Positions 14,006 to 20,758 of a DNA stretch of 50,550 nt are shown here, in pieces (the stretch's first letter is position 1; every line of letters begins with the position of its first letter). The position numbers and the translations under genes were made by a program. The notes under the pieces were generated by a model. That model did not search any database. It had not been told where the DNA came from and saw nothing but the letters and a program-made list of their open reading frames with translations. Source of the DNA: a virus; the IMG/VR virus record IMGVR_UViG_3300027719_000008, positions 1 to 50,550 of that record; one strand, given 5' to 3'.

Positions 14006-14271
14006 GCCTGATCTACTTCATCCGGCAGGGAACGCCAGAGGTTGCGCCTATTACGGTATTCCCGGAGCAACTTTTCAATGACATGCTGGCAAGGTATTAT
14101 TTGATTCAACATGGTGGCCCTTCTTTTGTGCCCATTGGGAATACCGCGTTATATGTAATACGCGGAACATGTCCGAAGTGTGGTAAGCGGCGACTGAAAC
14201 GGAATCGCTGTGTTCTTTCGAGATGTCGCAAATGCAAGTGGAAGCCGATACCAAGAAAGGAATCATCATGA
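14002..14271 (+). CDS. Zinc-ribbon protein (89 aa)
   Basis: ATG at 14002 overlaps the previous stop. The C-terminal third has CPKCGKRRLKRNRC and SRCRKCKW, a basic zinc ribbon likely to bind nucleic acid. The N-terminus (SLIYFIRQGTPEVAPITVF) is strand-rich. No named family. Confidence 0.65.
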   Translation: MSLIYFIRQGTPEVAPITVFPEQLFNDMLARYYLIQHGGPSFVPIGNTALYVIRGTCPKCGKRRLKRNRCVLSRCRKCKWKPIPRKESS

Positions 14272-14708
14272 AGATTGAAGTCGGAGGTCAGTATTTTGGG
14301 CGCTATGTCGTATGCGCCTACATCGGCAGCAAAGTGGATTGTCCCGTCTGTGGGAAGCCTATTTTCAAGGGAGCCTACACGAAGCGCGGCATTCCGAAAC
14401 TCGTGCGCTTCGCATGGAATGAGGACGGAACCGATCATCGGTCGTGTCGCTTGGATGACAACCAGGCTATCGAGACGGGAGGGCTAGCGGAGTTGTACGA
14501 TTTCAGTCTCTGGGGCGTCGATGTCCAGATTGGATGCCGATACAAACTCCATGGATTCGGCGACAAGAACATGGCGCGCCACGAATGCACGATTGTTGAG
14601 CGGACAAACGACGGTCTTTTCGTTGACGAGGAAGGATTCCACTACTACCAAGGAGGCATGTGTACATATGGTTTGCGAAGTAACGACATCATGGAAGTGA
14701 TCGCATAA
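14268..14708 (+). CDS. Hypothetical protein (146 aa), last gene of the rightward early unit
   Basis: ATG at 14268 overlaps the previous stop and follows AAAGGA. It has one cysteine pair (DCPVCGKPI) and beta-rich segments (GGQYFGRYVVCAYIG, DVQIGCRYKLHGFGDKN, NDGLFVDEEGFHYYQGG). No family recognised. A terminator follows its stop within a few bases. Confidence 0.7.
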   Translation: MKIEVGGQYFGRYVVCAYIGSKVDCPVCGKPIFKGAYTKRGIPKLVRFAWNEDGTDHRSCRLDDNQAIETGGLAELYDFSLWGVDVQIGCRYKLHGFGDKNMARHECTIVERTNDGLFVDEEGFHYYQGGMCTYGLRSNDIMEVIA

Positions 14709-14711
14709 GAC

Positions 14712-14748
14712 AAAGAAGGGACAACCGCGAGGCTGTCCCTTTCTTCTT
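14712..14748. terminator. Terminator between converging transcripts
   Basis: AGGGACA (14717-14723) pairs with TGTCCCT (14734-14740); the stem is extended by AAAGA on the left and TTCTT on the right, with a run of T after it on the + strand and A before it. This can stop both the rightward early transcript and the leftward transcript reaching the recombinase gene. Confidence 0.8.
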
Positions 14749-14769
14749 TGCGATCCTCTTTCTACCGTA

Positions 14770-15519
14770 TCAGGATGCTTTTCCCTTTCTATTCCTGACG
14801 GCATCGAACACCGAACGCACCGCCGAAAACGTCACGGGCCCACCATGCCAGCGCGTGTACCCGTACTCTTTCAATGCAGCCGTGATCTTGGGCGCTGAGT
14901 ATCCTTCGGCGTGCCACTTTTCAATCAGGCCGATGATATGCTGCTCCGACTCGCTCTTCCGGAATGCCTTGTGGCGGCGCACCCCTTTCTCGTTGACGAC
15001 GAAGCCCTGCGTCGGATCGGCCTCATAGCCGAAGGGGATCTTGTCCTCGCCGAATATGACAATCCCGTTTTCCATCGCGCGCTGATGGACAATCGACGTT
15101 CTTTCGGCAATGCGCGCGCGTTCAAACTCCGCAAAGCCCGCGAACATGGTCAGCAGCATCTTGCCGATCGGTGTTGACGTATCCAGCGGAACGCCATTGA
15201 AATCTGCCACAGCAAGAGCGCATCCCTTTTTCATCCAGAGATCGACCGTCGATAAAGCGTCAGAACACACGCGGAAGCCTCTGTCCAGCGTTGAGAGGAT
15301 CACAAGGGAACATTCACCCTTGGCGACCGCCGTGTTGATCCTTGAGCCTCCGGGACGCTTTCCGAAGGCTATTGTGCCCGATGTCGCTTCATCCTCGACG
15401 TATTCGATGGAGTCACACGCCAACCCCTTTCCAGCGGCATAGCGTGCGATGACTTCCCGTTGCGCGTCAATTGTTCTGATTTGCTTGCCGGTGGATGCGC
15501 GGATATAGGCAAAGATCAT
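14770..15519 (-). CDS. Serine recombinase (resolvase/invertase type, 249 aa)
   Basis: The N-terminal catalytic domain has IRASTGKQ with R7 and nucleophile S9, LSTLDRGFR with R80 and R83, and the E-helix phrase GKMLLTMFAGFAEFERARIA ending in ERT. The C-terminal part (PFGYEADPTQGFVVNEKG, then SAPKITAALKEYGYTRWHGG) is a short recombinase/HTH region. At 249 residues it lies between resolvases (about 190) and large serine integrases (over 400). It could resolve multimers, invert a segment or integrate the phage. No inverted crossover sites were found by eye. Confidence 0.88.
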   Translation of the reverse strand: MIFAYIRASTGKQIRTIDAQREVIARYAAGKGLACDSIEYVEDEATSGTIAFGKRPGGSRINTAVAKGECSLVILSTLDRGFRVCSDALSTVDLWMKKGCALAVADFNGVPLDTSTPIGKMLLTMFAGFAEFERARIAERTSIVHQRAMENGIVIFGEDKIPFGYEADPTQGFVVNEKGVRRHKAFRKSESEQHIIGLIEKWHAEGYSAPKITAALKEYGYTRWHGGPVTFSAVRSVFDAVRNRKGKAS

Positions 15520-15830
15520 GCTCTTTCCCCTTTCGCTTTGGAGATTGCATCCAGCGCCATGCGATGCGCACGAGGATCATTGGGATTCGCCTGAATCTCC
15601 ATCAATGCAGCCAGCATATCCGGCGCGGCAGCAATCAGGCGAGCGTTTGACGCTTGTTCCGGAGACAGATAACGATATGCGCCCGGAGAGCTTTCTTCGT
15701 CCTGCCCGCGAGCGTATGCTATTGCGAATGTTGCGCAATCGGAAAGGCACGTATGATACTGATCAGCAGGAATAATGGCAAAAATGCCTGATCGGATATC
15801 AGCTTTCCAAGGCCCAGGTGTGTGATTCAT
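15516..15830 (-). CDS. Conserved phage HTPGPW-type hypothetical protein (104 aa)
   Basis: Starts MNHTPGPWKADI and later has EQASNARLIAAAPDMLAAL. The HTPGPW opening with a NARLIAAAP-x-ML motif is a widespread phage family of unknown function. SD GGGAG precedes the ATG. The stop overlaps the recombinase start (4 bases). Confidence 0.8.
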   Translation of the reverse strand: MNHTPGPWKADIRSGIFAIIPADQYHTCLSDCATFAIAYARGQDEESSPGAYRYLSPEQASNARLIAAAPDMLAALMEIQANPNDPRAHRMALDAISKAKGERA

Positions 15831-15868
15831 TGCAATTCTCCCTTTCTATTTTCGCCTACCATCATCAG

Positions 15869-15890
15869 CATGGAGCGGCGATTCTCCATG
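15869..15890. other. Intergenic hairpin
   Basis: CATGGAG (15869-15875) and CTCCATG (15884-15890) form a perfect 7-bp stem with an 8-base loop in the gap between two leftward genes. There is no T tract on either strand. It may be a weak terminator or mRNA-stability element. Confidence 0.3.
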
Positions 15891-15914
15891 GACGGGGATT
15901 GCTCCCTGTTTCTG

Positions 15915-16124
15915 CTACGTGTATTTCAATTCCATGAGGTTTGGGAATTGTCCCAAAATAAAGCCCGTGTAACGCAGAGGCATATCCATATCGCGGACAA
16001 TCTTTTCGATTTCTGCATTATCGACGCCGTTTGTGTGAAGTTGTTTGAGTAGCTTGCATACAAGAAAAAGGCGCTGATCTTTGTTGACTATTTTTGATAG
16101 CTTCACTTGCGTTGTCAAATCCAT
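15915..16124 (-). CDS. Small helical protein (69 aa)
   Basis: Start ATG at 16124 follows AAAAGG; the longer upstream frame has no ribosome site. The product (MDLTTQVKLSKIVNKDQRLF, NGVDNAEIEKIVRDMDMPLR) is helical and may hold a small HTH-like unit, but no family was recognised. Confidence 0.6.
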   Translation of the reverse strand: MDLTTQVKLSKIVNKDQRLFLVCKLLKQLHTNGVDNAEIEKIVRDMDMPLRYTGFILGQFPNLMELKYT

Positions 16125-16159
16125 TTTGATCATCCTTTTCGTTTGCGGGACATTCCGCG

Positions 16160-16179
16160 ACAGGGAATCGCTTCCCTGT
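16160..16179. other. Intergenic hairpin
   Basis: ACAGGGAA (16160-16167), loop TCGC, TTCCCTGT (16172-16179): a perfect 8-bp stem between leftward genes. The sequence GGGGATTGCTCCCTGTTTC at about 15894-15912 is a related copy in the next gap downstream. No T tract. Confidence 0.35.
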
Positions 16180-16204
16180 TTCGACCGTTCCCAGGCGGTC
16201 CTCA

Positions 16205-16447
16205 TCAGGCAGGTTGAGAAAAATGCAACGCGATGCAATGAAATCCGCACGGTTTCGCAGCCTGGCACAGCGCGTCAACATCGAAACTATTATACGGTGC
16301 GTACAGATAGTCTCGACAGCAAACGCCATTTATGATCGTTTCGATATAGGCATATCGCTTACTCTTTATCTTGACGATGTTGAGTGTCTTTGTGCTATCG
16401 ATAGTATAGTGTGACAGTATCGCGGTCCAGTCGTGTATTTTTTTCAT
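16205..16447 (-). CDS. Hypothetical protein (80 aa)
   Basis: ATG at 16447 follows AAAGGGGAG. The product (MKKIHDWTAILSHYTI, IVKIKSKRYAYIETIING) is strand-rich in the middle and has four cysteines. No family recognised. Confidence 0.65.
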   Translation of the reverse strand: MKKIHDWTAILSHYTIDSTKTLNIVKIKSKRYAYIETIINGVCCRDYLYAPYNSFDVDALCQAAKPCGFHCIALHFSQPA

Positions 16448-16450
16448 GAT

Positions 16451-16654
16451 TCACTCCCCTTTCTCTACAAAGTCGATAAGTTCCGCATTTGCTTCGTCAT
16501 GGGACATGCCGCCCATCCGCAAAGCATCGTAGCATGTTGCGCGGTTATATATCCCGCAATCCCACCCGTATACATGCCATGTCCTGTCGATGCTATCATA
16601 TGCGATATATCCGCCATCTTTGCGCCATTGCGCCATTGCTGCTGAAAAATCCAT
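16451..16654 (-). CDS. Hypothetical protein (67 aa)
   Basis: ATG at 16654 follows GAAAGGAG. The product (MAQWRKDGGYIAYDSIDRTW) resembles the small phage proteins around it in having a Trp/Tyr-rich core. Its DSIDRTWHVYGW recalls DTVDASWIPLDI in the gene at 17460, so the two may be distant paralogs. Unknown role. Confidence 0.65.
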   Translation of the reverse strand: MDFSAAMAQWRKDGGYIAYDSIDRTWHVYGWDCGIYNRATCYDALRMGGMSHDEANAELIDFVEKGE

Positions 16655-16668
16655 GGCCTATTCTCCTT

Positions 16669-16782
16669 TCAATTCCACACCGCTTCCAGTTTAATCATCA
16701 CCAGTTGCGCCGATATGGTACGTTGGCAATCCAGCACGGATACCGCCGCTTCAATGGCGTCTATCATTTCTTCAGTGGACAT
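16669..16782 (-). CDS. Small helical peptide (37 aa)
   Basis: ATG at 16782 follows GGAAAGGGAA. The 37-residue product (MSTEEMIDAIEAAVSVLDCQ) is one helix or a helical hairpin. The strong ribosome site and its fit between two coupled genes support it as real. Confidence 0.55.
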   Translation of the reverse strand: MSTEEMIDAIEAAVSVLDCQRTISAQLVMIKLEAVWN

Positions 16783-16800
16783 TGCTATTCCCTTTCCGGA

Positions 16801-17457
16801 TTACAAGAGGATACCATCGTCAACCAATTTCAAAGCGTAGCCGATACTGTTATCGGCTTTTGTGACAAGCTTTTTGAAATCATCGAGAGGCCTTCCGCCG
16901 TCAAGCCCTTCGGCTATGGCTATGCGCTGAACCTCTTTGGCGTATACTTCGGTGAGACTGCCAGTATCTAGGCGGCGGGTTAATTGTACCCTTGTCGCAC
17001 GTCGAAAAAACGGTACCAGTTCTTTCTCACTCACTCCATCGAATAATGCGCCTTCGCCATCCATTGTCGTAGTAAACGCCATATATGCCCATGCTGGCAT
17101 GTTTTCCATAATGCCTAGCATTTTCGCCACAACAGCCGCTTTCATCCTATGCGCCTCATTCACGATAATCGCTTGTGGCAACATGCTAGAATGCTTGAAT
17201 CTTTCTTCCATATCATTCATGACGCTTGCCGTGATATCATCGCCGGAACCGTATTCCATGACGATACCCGTTTCGCCACAATGCTGGCTTGCGACAATCC
17301 TTGCCAGTGTAGTTTTCCCGCACCCCGAAGGGCCAACGATGAAATGGATTGCTTTGCCCGTTCCGTTTCGTGTCGTATGTTGGATAATTCGGACGGCTTT
17401 CTCTTGACCGACCAATGCGCTAAACGCTTTCGGACGGTATTTTTCAGTCAACTGCAT
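16801..17457 (-). CDS. Clamp-loader-like AAA+ ATPase (218 aa)
   Basis: The opening LTEKYRPKAFSALVGQEKAV is the start typical of DnaX/RFC clamp loaders. Walker A is GPSGCGKTT (about 42-50). Walker B is AIIVNEAHR, where N100 stands in place of the usual Asp before E101. Later PFFRRATRVQLTRR matches the position of the family's sensor-2/lid entry, but the SRC arginine-finger motif is not visible. The protein is shorter than cellular gamma/tau. It may load or displace the host clamp, or be a specialised ATPase. No phage DNA polymerase or clamp gene is seen. Confidence 0.8.
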   Translation of the reverse strand: MQLTEKYRPKAFSALVGQEKAVRIIQHTTRNGTGKAIHFIVGPSGCGKTTLARIVASQHCGETGIVMEYGSGDDITASVMNDMEERFKHSSMLPQAIIVNEAHRMKAAVVAKMLGIMENMPAWAYMAFTTTMDGEGALFDGVSEKELVPFFRRATRVQLTRRLDTGSLTEVYAKEVQRIAIAEGLDGGRPLDDFKKLVTKADNSIGYALKLVDDGILL

Positions 17458-17459
17458 GG

Positions 17460-17708
17460 CTATTCCTCCGTTCCGATTGTAGAGTTATGATTGATTGCAA
17501 TCTTGTTATAGGCTTTCCAGTATTCCTGGCGCGCGTATGGCGTGTAACTTTCAGCGCCATACATTTCAAGAAAACGCGTTTGGTCATTCGCTTCCATATC
17601 TGGCGCATCTTTCCCTACGCGAACGATATCCAACGGAATCCATGAAGCGTCAACCGTGTCGTATGCATATTTCACACCCGCCTTGCGCGCAAACATGATC
17701 GCGTTCAT
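17460..17708 (-). CDS. Hypothetical protein (82 aa)
   Basis: ATG at 17708 follows AAAGGGAA. The product (MNAIMFARKAGVKYAYDTVD) has an aromatic core and a polar C-terminus. It is preceded by a structured leader at 17753-17789 that may control it. Confidence 0.65.
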   Translation of the reverse strand: MNAIMFARKAGVKYAYDTVDASWIPLDIVRVGKDAPDMEANDQTRFLEMYGAESYTPYARQEYWKAYNKIAINHNSTIGTEE

Positions 17709-17752
17709 TGCTGTTCCCTTTCTGTTTTACCCTTGTTTTGAGTCTGACAAAC

Positions 17753-17789
17753 CGCTCTTGATACCCTACTGAAAGAGCGAGTAGGGTAT
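17753..17789 (-). promoter_or_regulatory. Structured leader RNA with interleaved stems
   Basis: Four segments lie in order: CGCTCTT (17753-17759), ATACCCTACT (17761-17770), AAGAGCG (17773-17779) and AGTAGGGTAT (17780-17789). The first pairs with the third (7 bp) and the second with the fourth (10 bp), all perfectly. In the leftward RNA the 10-bp hairpin forms first with the other arm in its loop. The loops are too short for a full pseudoknot, so two competing folds, or a partial pseudoknot, are possible. Confidence 0.5.
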
Positions 17790-17801
17790 GGAGAAAGGTT
17801 T

Positions 17802-18188
17802 TTACATCCAACTGCTTTTAAGCGCATATCCGCCAGCATAATCCGGCTCACCGTTCCGTGTCCCATGTGGTTCGGGAGTACCATCCGGCCAAACAGCCGC
17901 ACCGAGATTATAGACGCACGCAAAGCCCATATCCATGCCGCAACCGTCGACGGTCATGCCTTGCTTGTCCTGATTCCACGCCCCATAAACATCAGCAAGC
18001 GTCATGAGATATCCGATATGGCGCGGCGCGCCGTCAACGTAAATCACAAAGTCGATAACACGGCGCATTCCGCTTTTCGATACGTGCCGAAGGATGCAAA
18101 AGACTGTATCCTTCGGTTTGAGCATTGCGCGCAATTCCGCGATCGCTTCTAACTTTTCCGCCAAACGCTTTTTGGTCATCTTCGCCAT
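17802..18188 (-). CDS. Conserved phage hypothetical protein, CGMDMGF family (128 aa)
   Basis: ATG at 18188 follows AAAAGAGG. The phrases VFCILRHVSKSGMRRVIDFV, DGAPRHIGYLMTLADVYG, VDGCGMDMGFACVYNLG and GGYALKSSWM match a widespread phage family with RHVS(R/K)SGM, GCGMDMGF and a final GYAL-x-x-x-W. Its role is unknown. It belongs to the leftward accessory cluster. Confidence 0.82.
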   Translation of the reverse strand: MAKMTKKRLAEKLEAIAELRAMLKPKDTVFCILRHVSKSGMRRVIDFVIYVDGAPRHIGYLMTLADVYGAWNQDKQGMTVDGCGMDMGFACVYNLGAAVWPDGTPEPHGTRNGEPDYAGGYALKSSWM

Positions 18189-18213
18189 GATTGCATCCTC
18201 TTTTCTGTTTATT

Positions 18214-18236
18214 GCGCTTATCCATAAGCGCTTTTT
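18214..18236 (+). terminator. Intrinsic terminator facing rightward, antisense to the genes here
   Basis: GCGCTTA (18214-18220), loop TCCA, TAAGCGC (18225-18231), then TTTTT (18232-18236). This is a textbook terminator for + strand transcription, yet all genes around it are on the - strand, and the - strand copy has no T run. It probably stops antisense transcription. Confidence 0.65.
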
Positions 18237-18276
18237 GTATGGCCATGGTGTTAGGCATGACCATAGGAAAAGCGTT

Positions 18277-18486
18277 TCAGTCGCAATAGATACGCGTACC
18301 TTTTGATTCAATCCAAAAGCAGGCCACATTTCCGATACCCTGAACGTATACCCTATACCATCGGCCTTCGCGAAAAAGCATGATATGCGACGCGCGTTTC
18401 GCGTATGGTCCTTTGTAGATATTTCGACTTGTCCATGGCGTTTCCTTTGTCCGATAATCGTGCATCCTGATTCTTTGGATTGCCAT
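18277..18486 (-). CDS. Small basic hypothetical protein (69 aa)
   Basis: ATG at 18486 follows GGAAAGGGA. The product is basic and aromatic (MAIQRIRMHDYRTKETPW, REGRWYRVYVQGIGNVACFW), probably a small beta fold. No family recognised. Confidence 0.65.
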   Translation of the reverse strand: MAIQRIRMHDYRTKETPWTSRNIYKGPYAKRASHIMLFREGRWYRVYVQGIGNVACFWIESKGTRIYCD

Positions 18487-18489
18487 GAT

Positions 18490-18663
18490 CTATCCCTTTC
18501 CGTTTCTGAGCGAGTGAACCAGGGTATCCGAATGCCAAATCTCCACAAGACGCTTGAGACCGGCATAGTCTTTGTTGTTGAGGTACCAAAGGGCTTTTTT
18601 CGCGTATTGCGCTTGTATGCTACTGGCAAGCGCGCGGTTTTTCACGTCCGCTAGGGTATCCAT
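18490..18663 (-). CDS. Small helical hypothetical protein (57 aa)
   Basis: ATG at 18663 follows GTGAGG; the longer frame upstream lacks a ribosome site. Reads MDTLADVKNRALASSIQAQY, then AKKALWYLNNKDYAGL, an all-helical peptide. Three bases separate it from the next gene. Confidence 0.6.
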   Translation of the reverse strand: MDTLADVKNRALASSIQAQYAKKALWYLNNKDYAGLKRLVEIWHSDTLVHSLRNGKG

Positions 18664-18664
18664 A

Positions 18665-18832
18665 TCACACCTCACCGAAAAGAATGCCGTCAAGCCTGTC
18701 AACTTCTTCCCATGCAATCGCTTTTTCTTCCGCCGTGAGATTGCTTTTGCGGACCAATGAACGGAACATGTATTCCGCCCACAGGGTTTCGCGCTCTGTT
18801 GTTTGCGCGATTGTGCATACGATGATTTGCAT
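18665..18832 (-). CDS. Small hypothetical protein (55 aa), first gene of the leftward unit
   Basis: ATG at 18832 follows GGAGAGG. The product (MQIIVCTIAQTTERETLWAE, LTAEEKAIAWEEVDRLDG) starts with a strand and continues as helix. It is the first gene after the large non-coding region, so the leftward promoter should lie upstream of 18840. No family recognised. Confidence 0.6.
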   Translation of the reverse strand: MQIIVCTIAQTTERETLWAEYMFRSLVRKSNLTAEEKAIAWEEVDRLDGILFGEV

Positions 18833-19014
18833 GTCTGCCTCTCCTGATTGTCCCGGCCTGATTGCCGGTCATGCTGTATATCGGCGCTAGAGGACAATAT
18901 CCGCCGGTAATTCCGGGAAATCGTAGAGAAAGGACGGAAAATAGGCGCAAAAGAGGCTGGAGATAGGCTCATATGGACCGAGAGCGAGCCGGTCCGGTGG
19001 GATTGCATTGCCAA

Positions 19015-19040
19015 GGTGATAGCCTGAGGTGATAGCCTGA
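19015..19040. repeat. Tandem 13-bp repeat
   Basis: GGTGATAGCCTGA occurs twice head to tail, at 19015-19027 and 19028-19040, exactly. It contains the GATAG word found throughout the surrounding gap. Confidence 0.85.
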
Positions 19041-19223
19041 GGCGGATAATGGGCCATGGATAGCATCGGGATAGGTATTGAGTAAGGTACGGATTGACGG
19101 TGATTAGCGGGGCAATAGGGGCATGACTGAGGTGATCTCGCGCGAGTAAGCAAGGCGACGGTGGTGTGATAGGGGAGAGAACAGGGAGAGAATAGCCAAT
19201 GGGTAGGGGGGGGGGGCTTTAAA

Positions 19224-19266
19224 GGGTAATAGTAGTACTGTATTATATATATAGGGTGATAGTAGT
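19224..19266. repeat. Pair of 13-bp direct repeats flanking an AT block
   Basis: GGGTAATAGTAGT (19224-19236) and GGGTGATAGTAGT (19254-19266) differ at one base and start 30 bases apart, about three helical turns. Between them is TATTATATATATA, which melts easily. This is iteron-like. Confidence 0.7.
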
Positions 19267-19413
19267 TTGGTTATGGTAAGGTATAAGAGAGAGGGGAAGA
19301 GTAGTCTTTCGGCCAATCCAAACGTTTGTATTAAGGGAAATTGAGCATATCGGCATGAGCAAGGCAGGGGCCGGATAGCATGGCAATAGGGGTGATTAAC
19401 AGCATGATCGGTT

Positions 19414-19429
19414 GATAGTGTTCACTATC
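19414..19429. promoter_or_regulatory. Inverted repeat, candidate operator
   Basis: GATAGTG (19414-19420), two bases, CACTATC (19423-19429): a perfect 7-bp inverted repeat built on the GATAG word. A second smaller palindrome, GATAGGCTATC, lies at 19472-19482. Both look like protein-binding sites. Confidence 0.5.
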
Positions 19430-19797
19430 CGCCGTCATAACTCCAATGATTTTAAGGTACTAACAGCATAAGATAGGCTATCTGGCGGGGTCCAACCATG
19501 TTGATATTGAGATTCAATCCCGATAGCACGCCAGACGACGCCCCTACCCACCCGCAGGCGCGCGGGGTATTTCTATATATGATACCTCCACCCAAAACCT
19601 ACAAAAAAAATTCTCAAAACTTTTCATAAAACTCAGCAGAAAAGGGCTTTACGACGCTATTCCAGCCAAAAGCAACCGTATCCCATCTGACAGGCGCCCG
19701 TTATTCCCCCAGAGACGCAATCCTCGATAGGCTCAAAAACGCGCGCTAAGGCACCAAGGTTGCATTTTCCCACCAACGGTAGTGTGATGATACGACA

Positions 19798-19826
19798 AAG
19801 CCCCCTGAAATGCCTCCAAGGGGCTT
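19798..19826 (-). terminator. Probable terminator for the 19855-23040 leftward unit
   Basis: AAGCCCC (19798-19804) pairs with GGGGCTT (19820-19826) just past the end of the last leftward gene. On the - strand the stem is followed by TTTGTCG, a short T tract. Confidence 0.55.
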
Positions 19827-19854
19827 GTAGTGTGTCGTTCGTCTCGAAAACCGG

Positions 19855-20046
19855 CTATTTCCCCGCGTTGGCATCCTTCACGGCCTGATATGCGGCATCC
19901 TCGATGGCTTTCTTGACCATCATGCCCCAGGTGGGGTCATTGGTTTGCTCCCGGAAGAATGCGAGCGTGGCCTCGTAGATGGCCTCCTTGACAGTCTCGG
20001 GGTCAATGGTGGTTCCGATAGAGTAATTCTCGTTGTCTCCGCTCAT
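19855..20046 (-). CDS. Small hypothetical protein (63 aa)
   Basis: ATG at 20046 follows GAAAGGAA. The product is acidic and helical (TIDPETVKEAIYEATLAFFR, MMVKKAIEDAAYQAVKDA). It is the last gene of its leftward unit, just before a hairpin. Unknown role. Confidence 0.65.
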   Translation of the reverse strand: MSGDNENYSIGTTIDPETVKEAIYEATLAFFREQTNDPTWGMMVKKAIEDAAYQAVKDANAGK

Positions 20047-20067
20047 GTTATGTTCCTTTCTTGCGTC

Positions 20068-20661
20068 TCAGACGTGTTCATGGACGGTTTTCGATGATGG
20101 ATCGTACCAATAGGCTTTCTGGACCCTATCGTACCACTGTTTCTGGAGGCGCGCTTCGTTGGCGTGGCCGAACATGGGCCTGTTGTTCTCAACGCCGTCC
20201 CACGCATAACGTCGTCCTTGCTGCATATCCCTCTCTTTGAGAAAAAACGAGAGCCAATCCCCCCTCTCGACGTGTTCAATGGCATCGTGGTCCTCGCGGG
20301 AGACGATCATATCGGTGGCGTGAATGCGATCATCGACGATGACATCGTGTTCTCGCTCCGGCTCCAAGGGATAATCCATCGCCGCCATGAGGTCCGCTGT
20401 CGGGTGCATGGCCTCCAACAGTGATTGGATGCGCGTGACCTTGTGCTGGATGCCTTGCCGCGTCAGACCAAGGTGATCTGCGATGGCCTGGAGCGTCATC
20501 TGCCCGGAGGTATGGACCGCCCAGACGATGATCTGGTGGCGGAGGTGTTCCTTCCGGGACGAGTCGGCCATCCAGTCATAGTTCATGAGGCGTTGAACGC
20601 AGGCGATGATCGGTTCGAACGTCTCCGGGATGGGCAGCGTGTCGTAGCGCGATGGCGTCAT
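20068..20661 (-). CDS. HTH-containing protein (197 aa)
   Basis: ATG at 20661 overlaps the stop of the tiny upstream gene (ATGA), which favours this start over longer ones. Residues about 52-82 (SGQMTLQAIADHLGLTRQGI, then QHKVTRIQSL) form a clear HTH like those of sigma region 4 or TrpR-type regulators. The C-terminal half is acidic then aromatic (DWLSFFLKERDMQQGRRYAW). It may be a regulator of phage genes; a packaging role is also conceivable, though TerS is placed elsewhere. Confidence 0.72.
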   Translation of the reverse strand: MTPSRYDTLPIPETFEPIIACVQRLMNYDWMADSSRKEHLRHQIIVWAVHTSGQMTLQAIADHLGLTRQGIQHKVTRIQSLLEAMHPTADLMAAMDYPLEPEREHDVIVDDRIHATDMIVSREDHDAIEHVERGDWLSFFLKERDMQQGRRYAWDGVENNRPMFGHANEARLQKQWYDRVQKAYWYDPSSKTVHEHV

Positions 20662-20747
20662 TTTATAATCCAATAGAGTCCAAGGGCGATGACGATCAGC
20701 ACCCACAGTGGGCATTTCAGGCGAAAGATCACATTGTCGTCATTCAT
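20658..20747 (-). CDS. Tiny membrane peptide (29 aa)
   Basis: ATG at 20747 follows GGGAGAAGCC. It begins MNDDN and is then almost entirely hydrophobic (LWVLIVIALGLYWII) with a final Lys: a single membrane span. The stop overlaps the next start (ATGA), so translation is probably coupled. It resembles the 25-residue peptide at 21064-21141. Confidence 0.6.
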   Translation of the reverse strand: MNDDNVIFRLKCPLWVLIVIALGLYWIIK

Positions 20748-20758
20748 GGCTTCTCCCT

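Larger units (their letters stand above)
18833..19797. other. Long non-coding region rich in GATAG words; candidate origin or control region
   Basis: About 965 bases hold no gene with a ribosome site. The + strand is purine-rich up to about 19400. The word GATAG occurs at least 13 times (for example 18962, 19018, 19031, 19059, 19070, 19168, 19258, 19374, 19414, 19472, 19522, 19726), far above chance. It includes tandem and inverted repeats listed separately, an 11-G run at 19206-19216 and an AT-rich block around 19241-19252. GATAGGCTCA recurs at 18962 and 19726. It may be a replication origin, a multi-site repressor region, or both, and should also hold the promoter for the genes to its left. 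Confidence 0.55.

Noticed and set aside
19206-19216. Run of 11 G as a functional element
   Set aside because: Probably a homopolymer of uncertain length; sequencing error is as likely as function.
18887-19316. Two leftward open frames (88 and 70 codons) in the non-coding gap
   Set aside because: No ribosome site, pyrimidine-biased codons give Pro/Ser/Tyr-rich products, and they cross the repeats.
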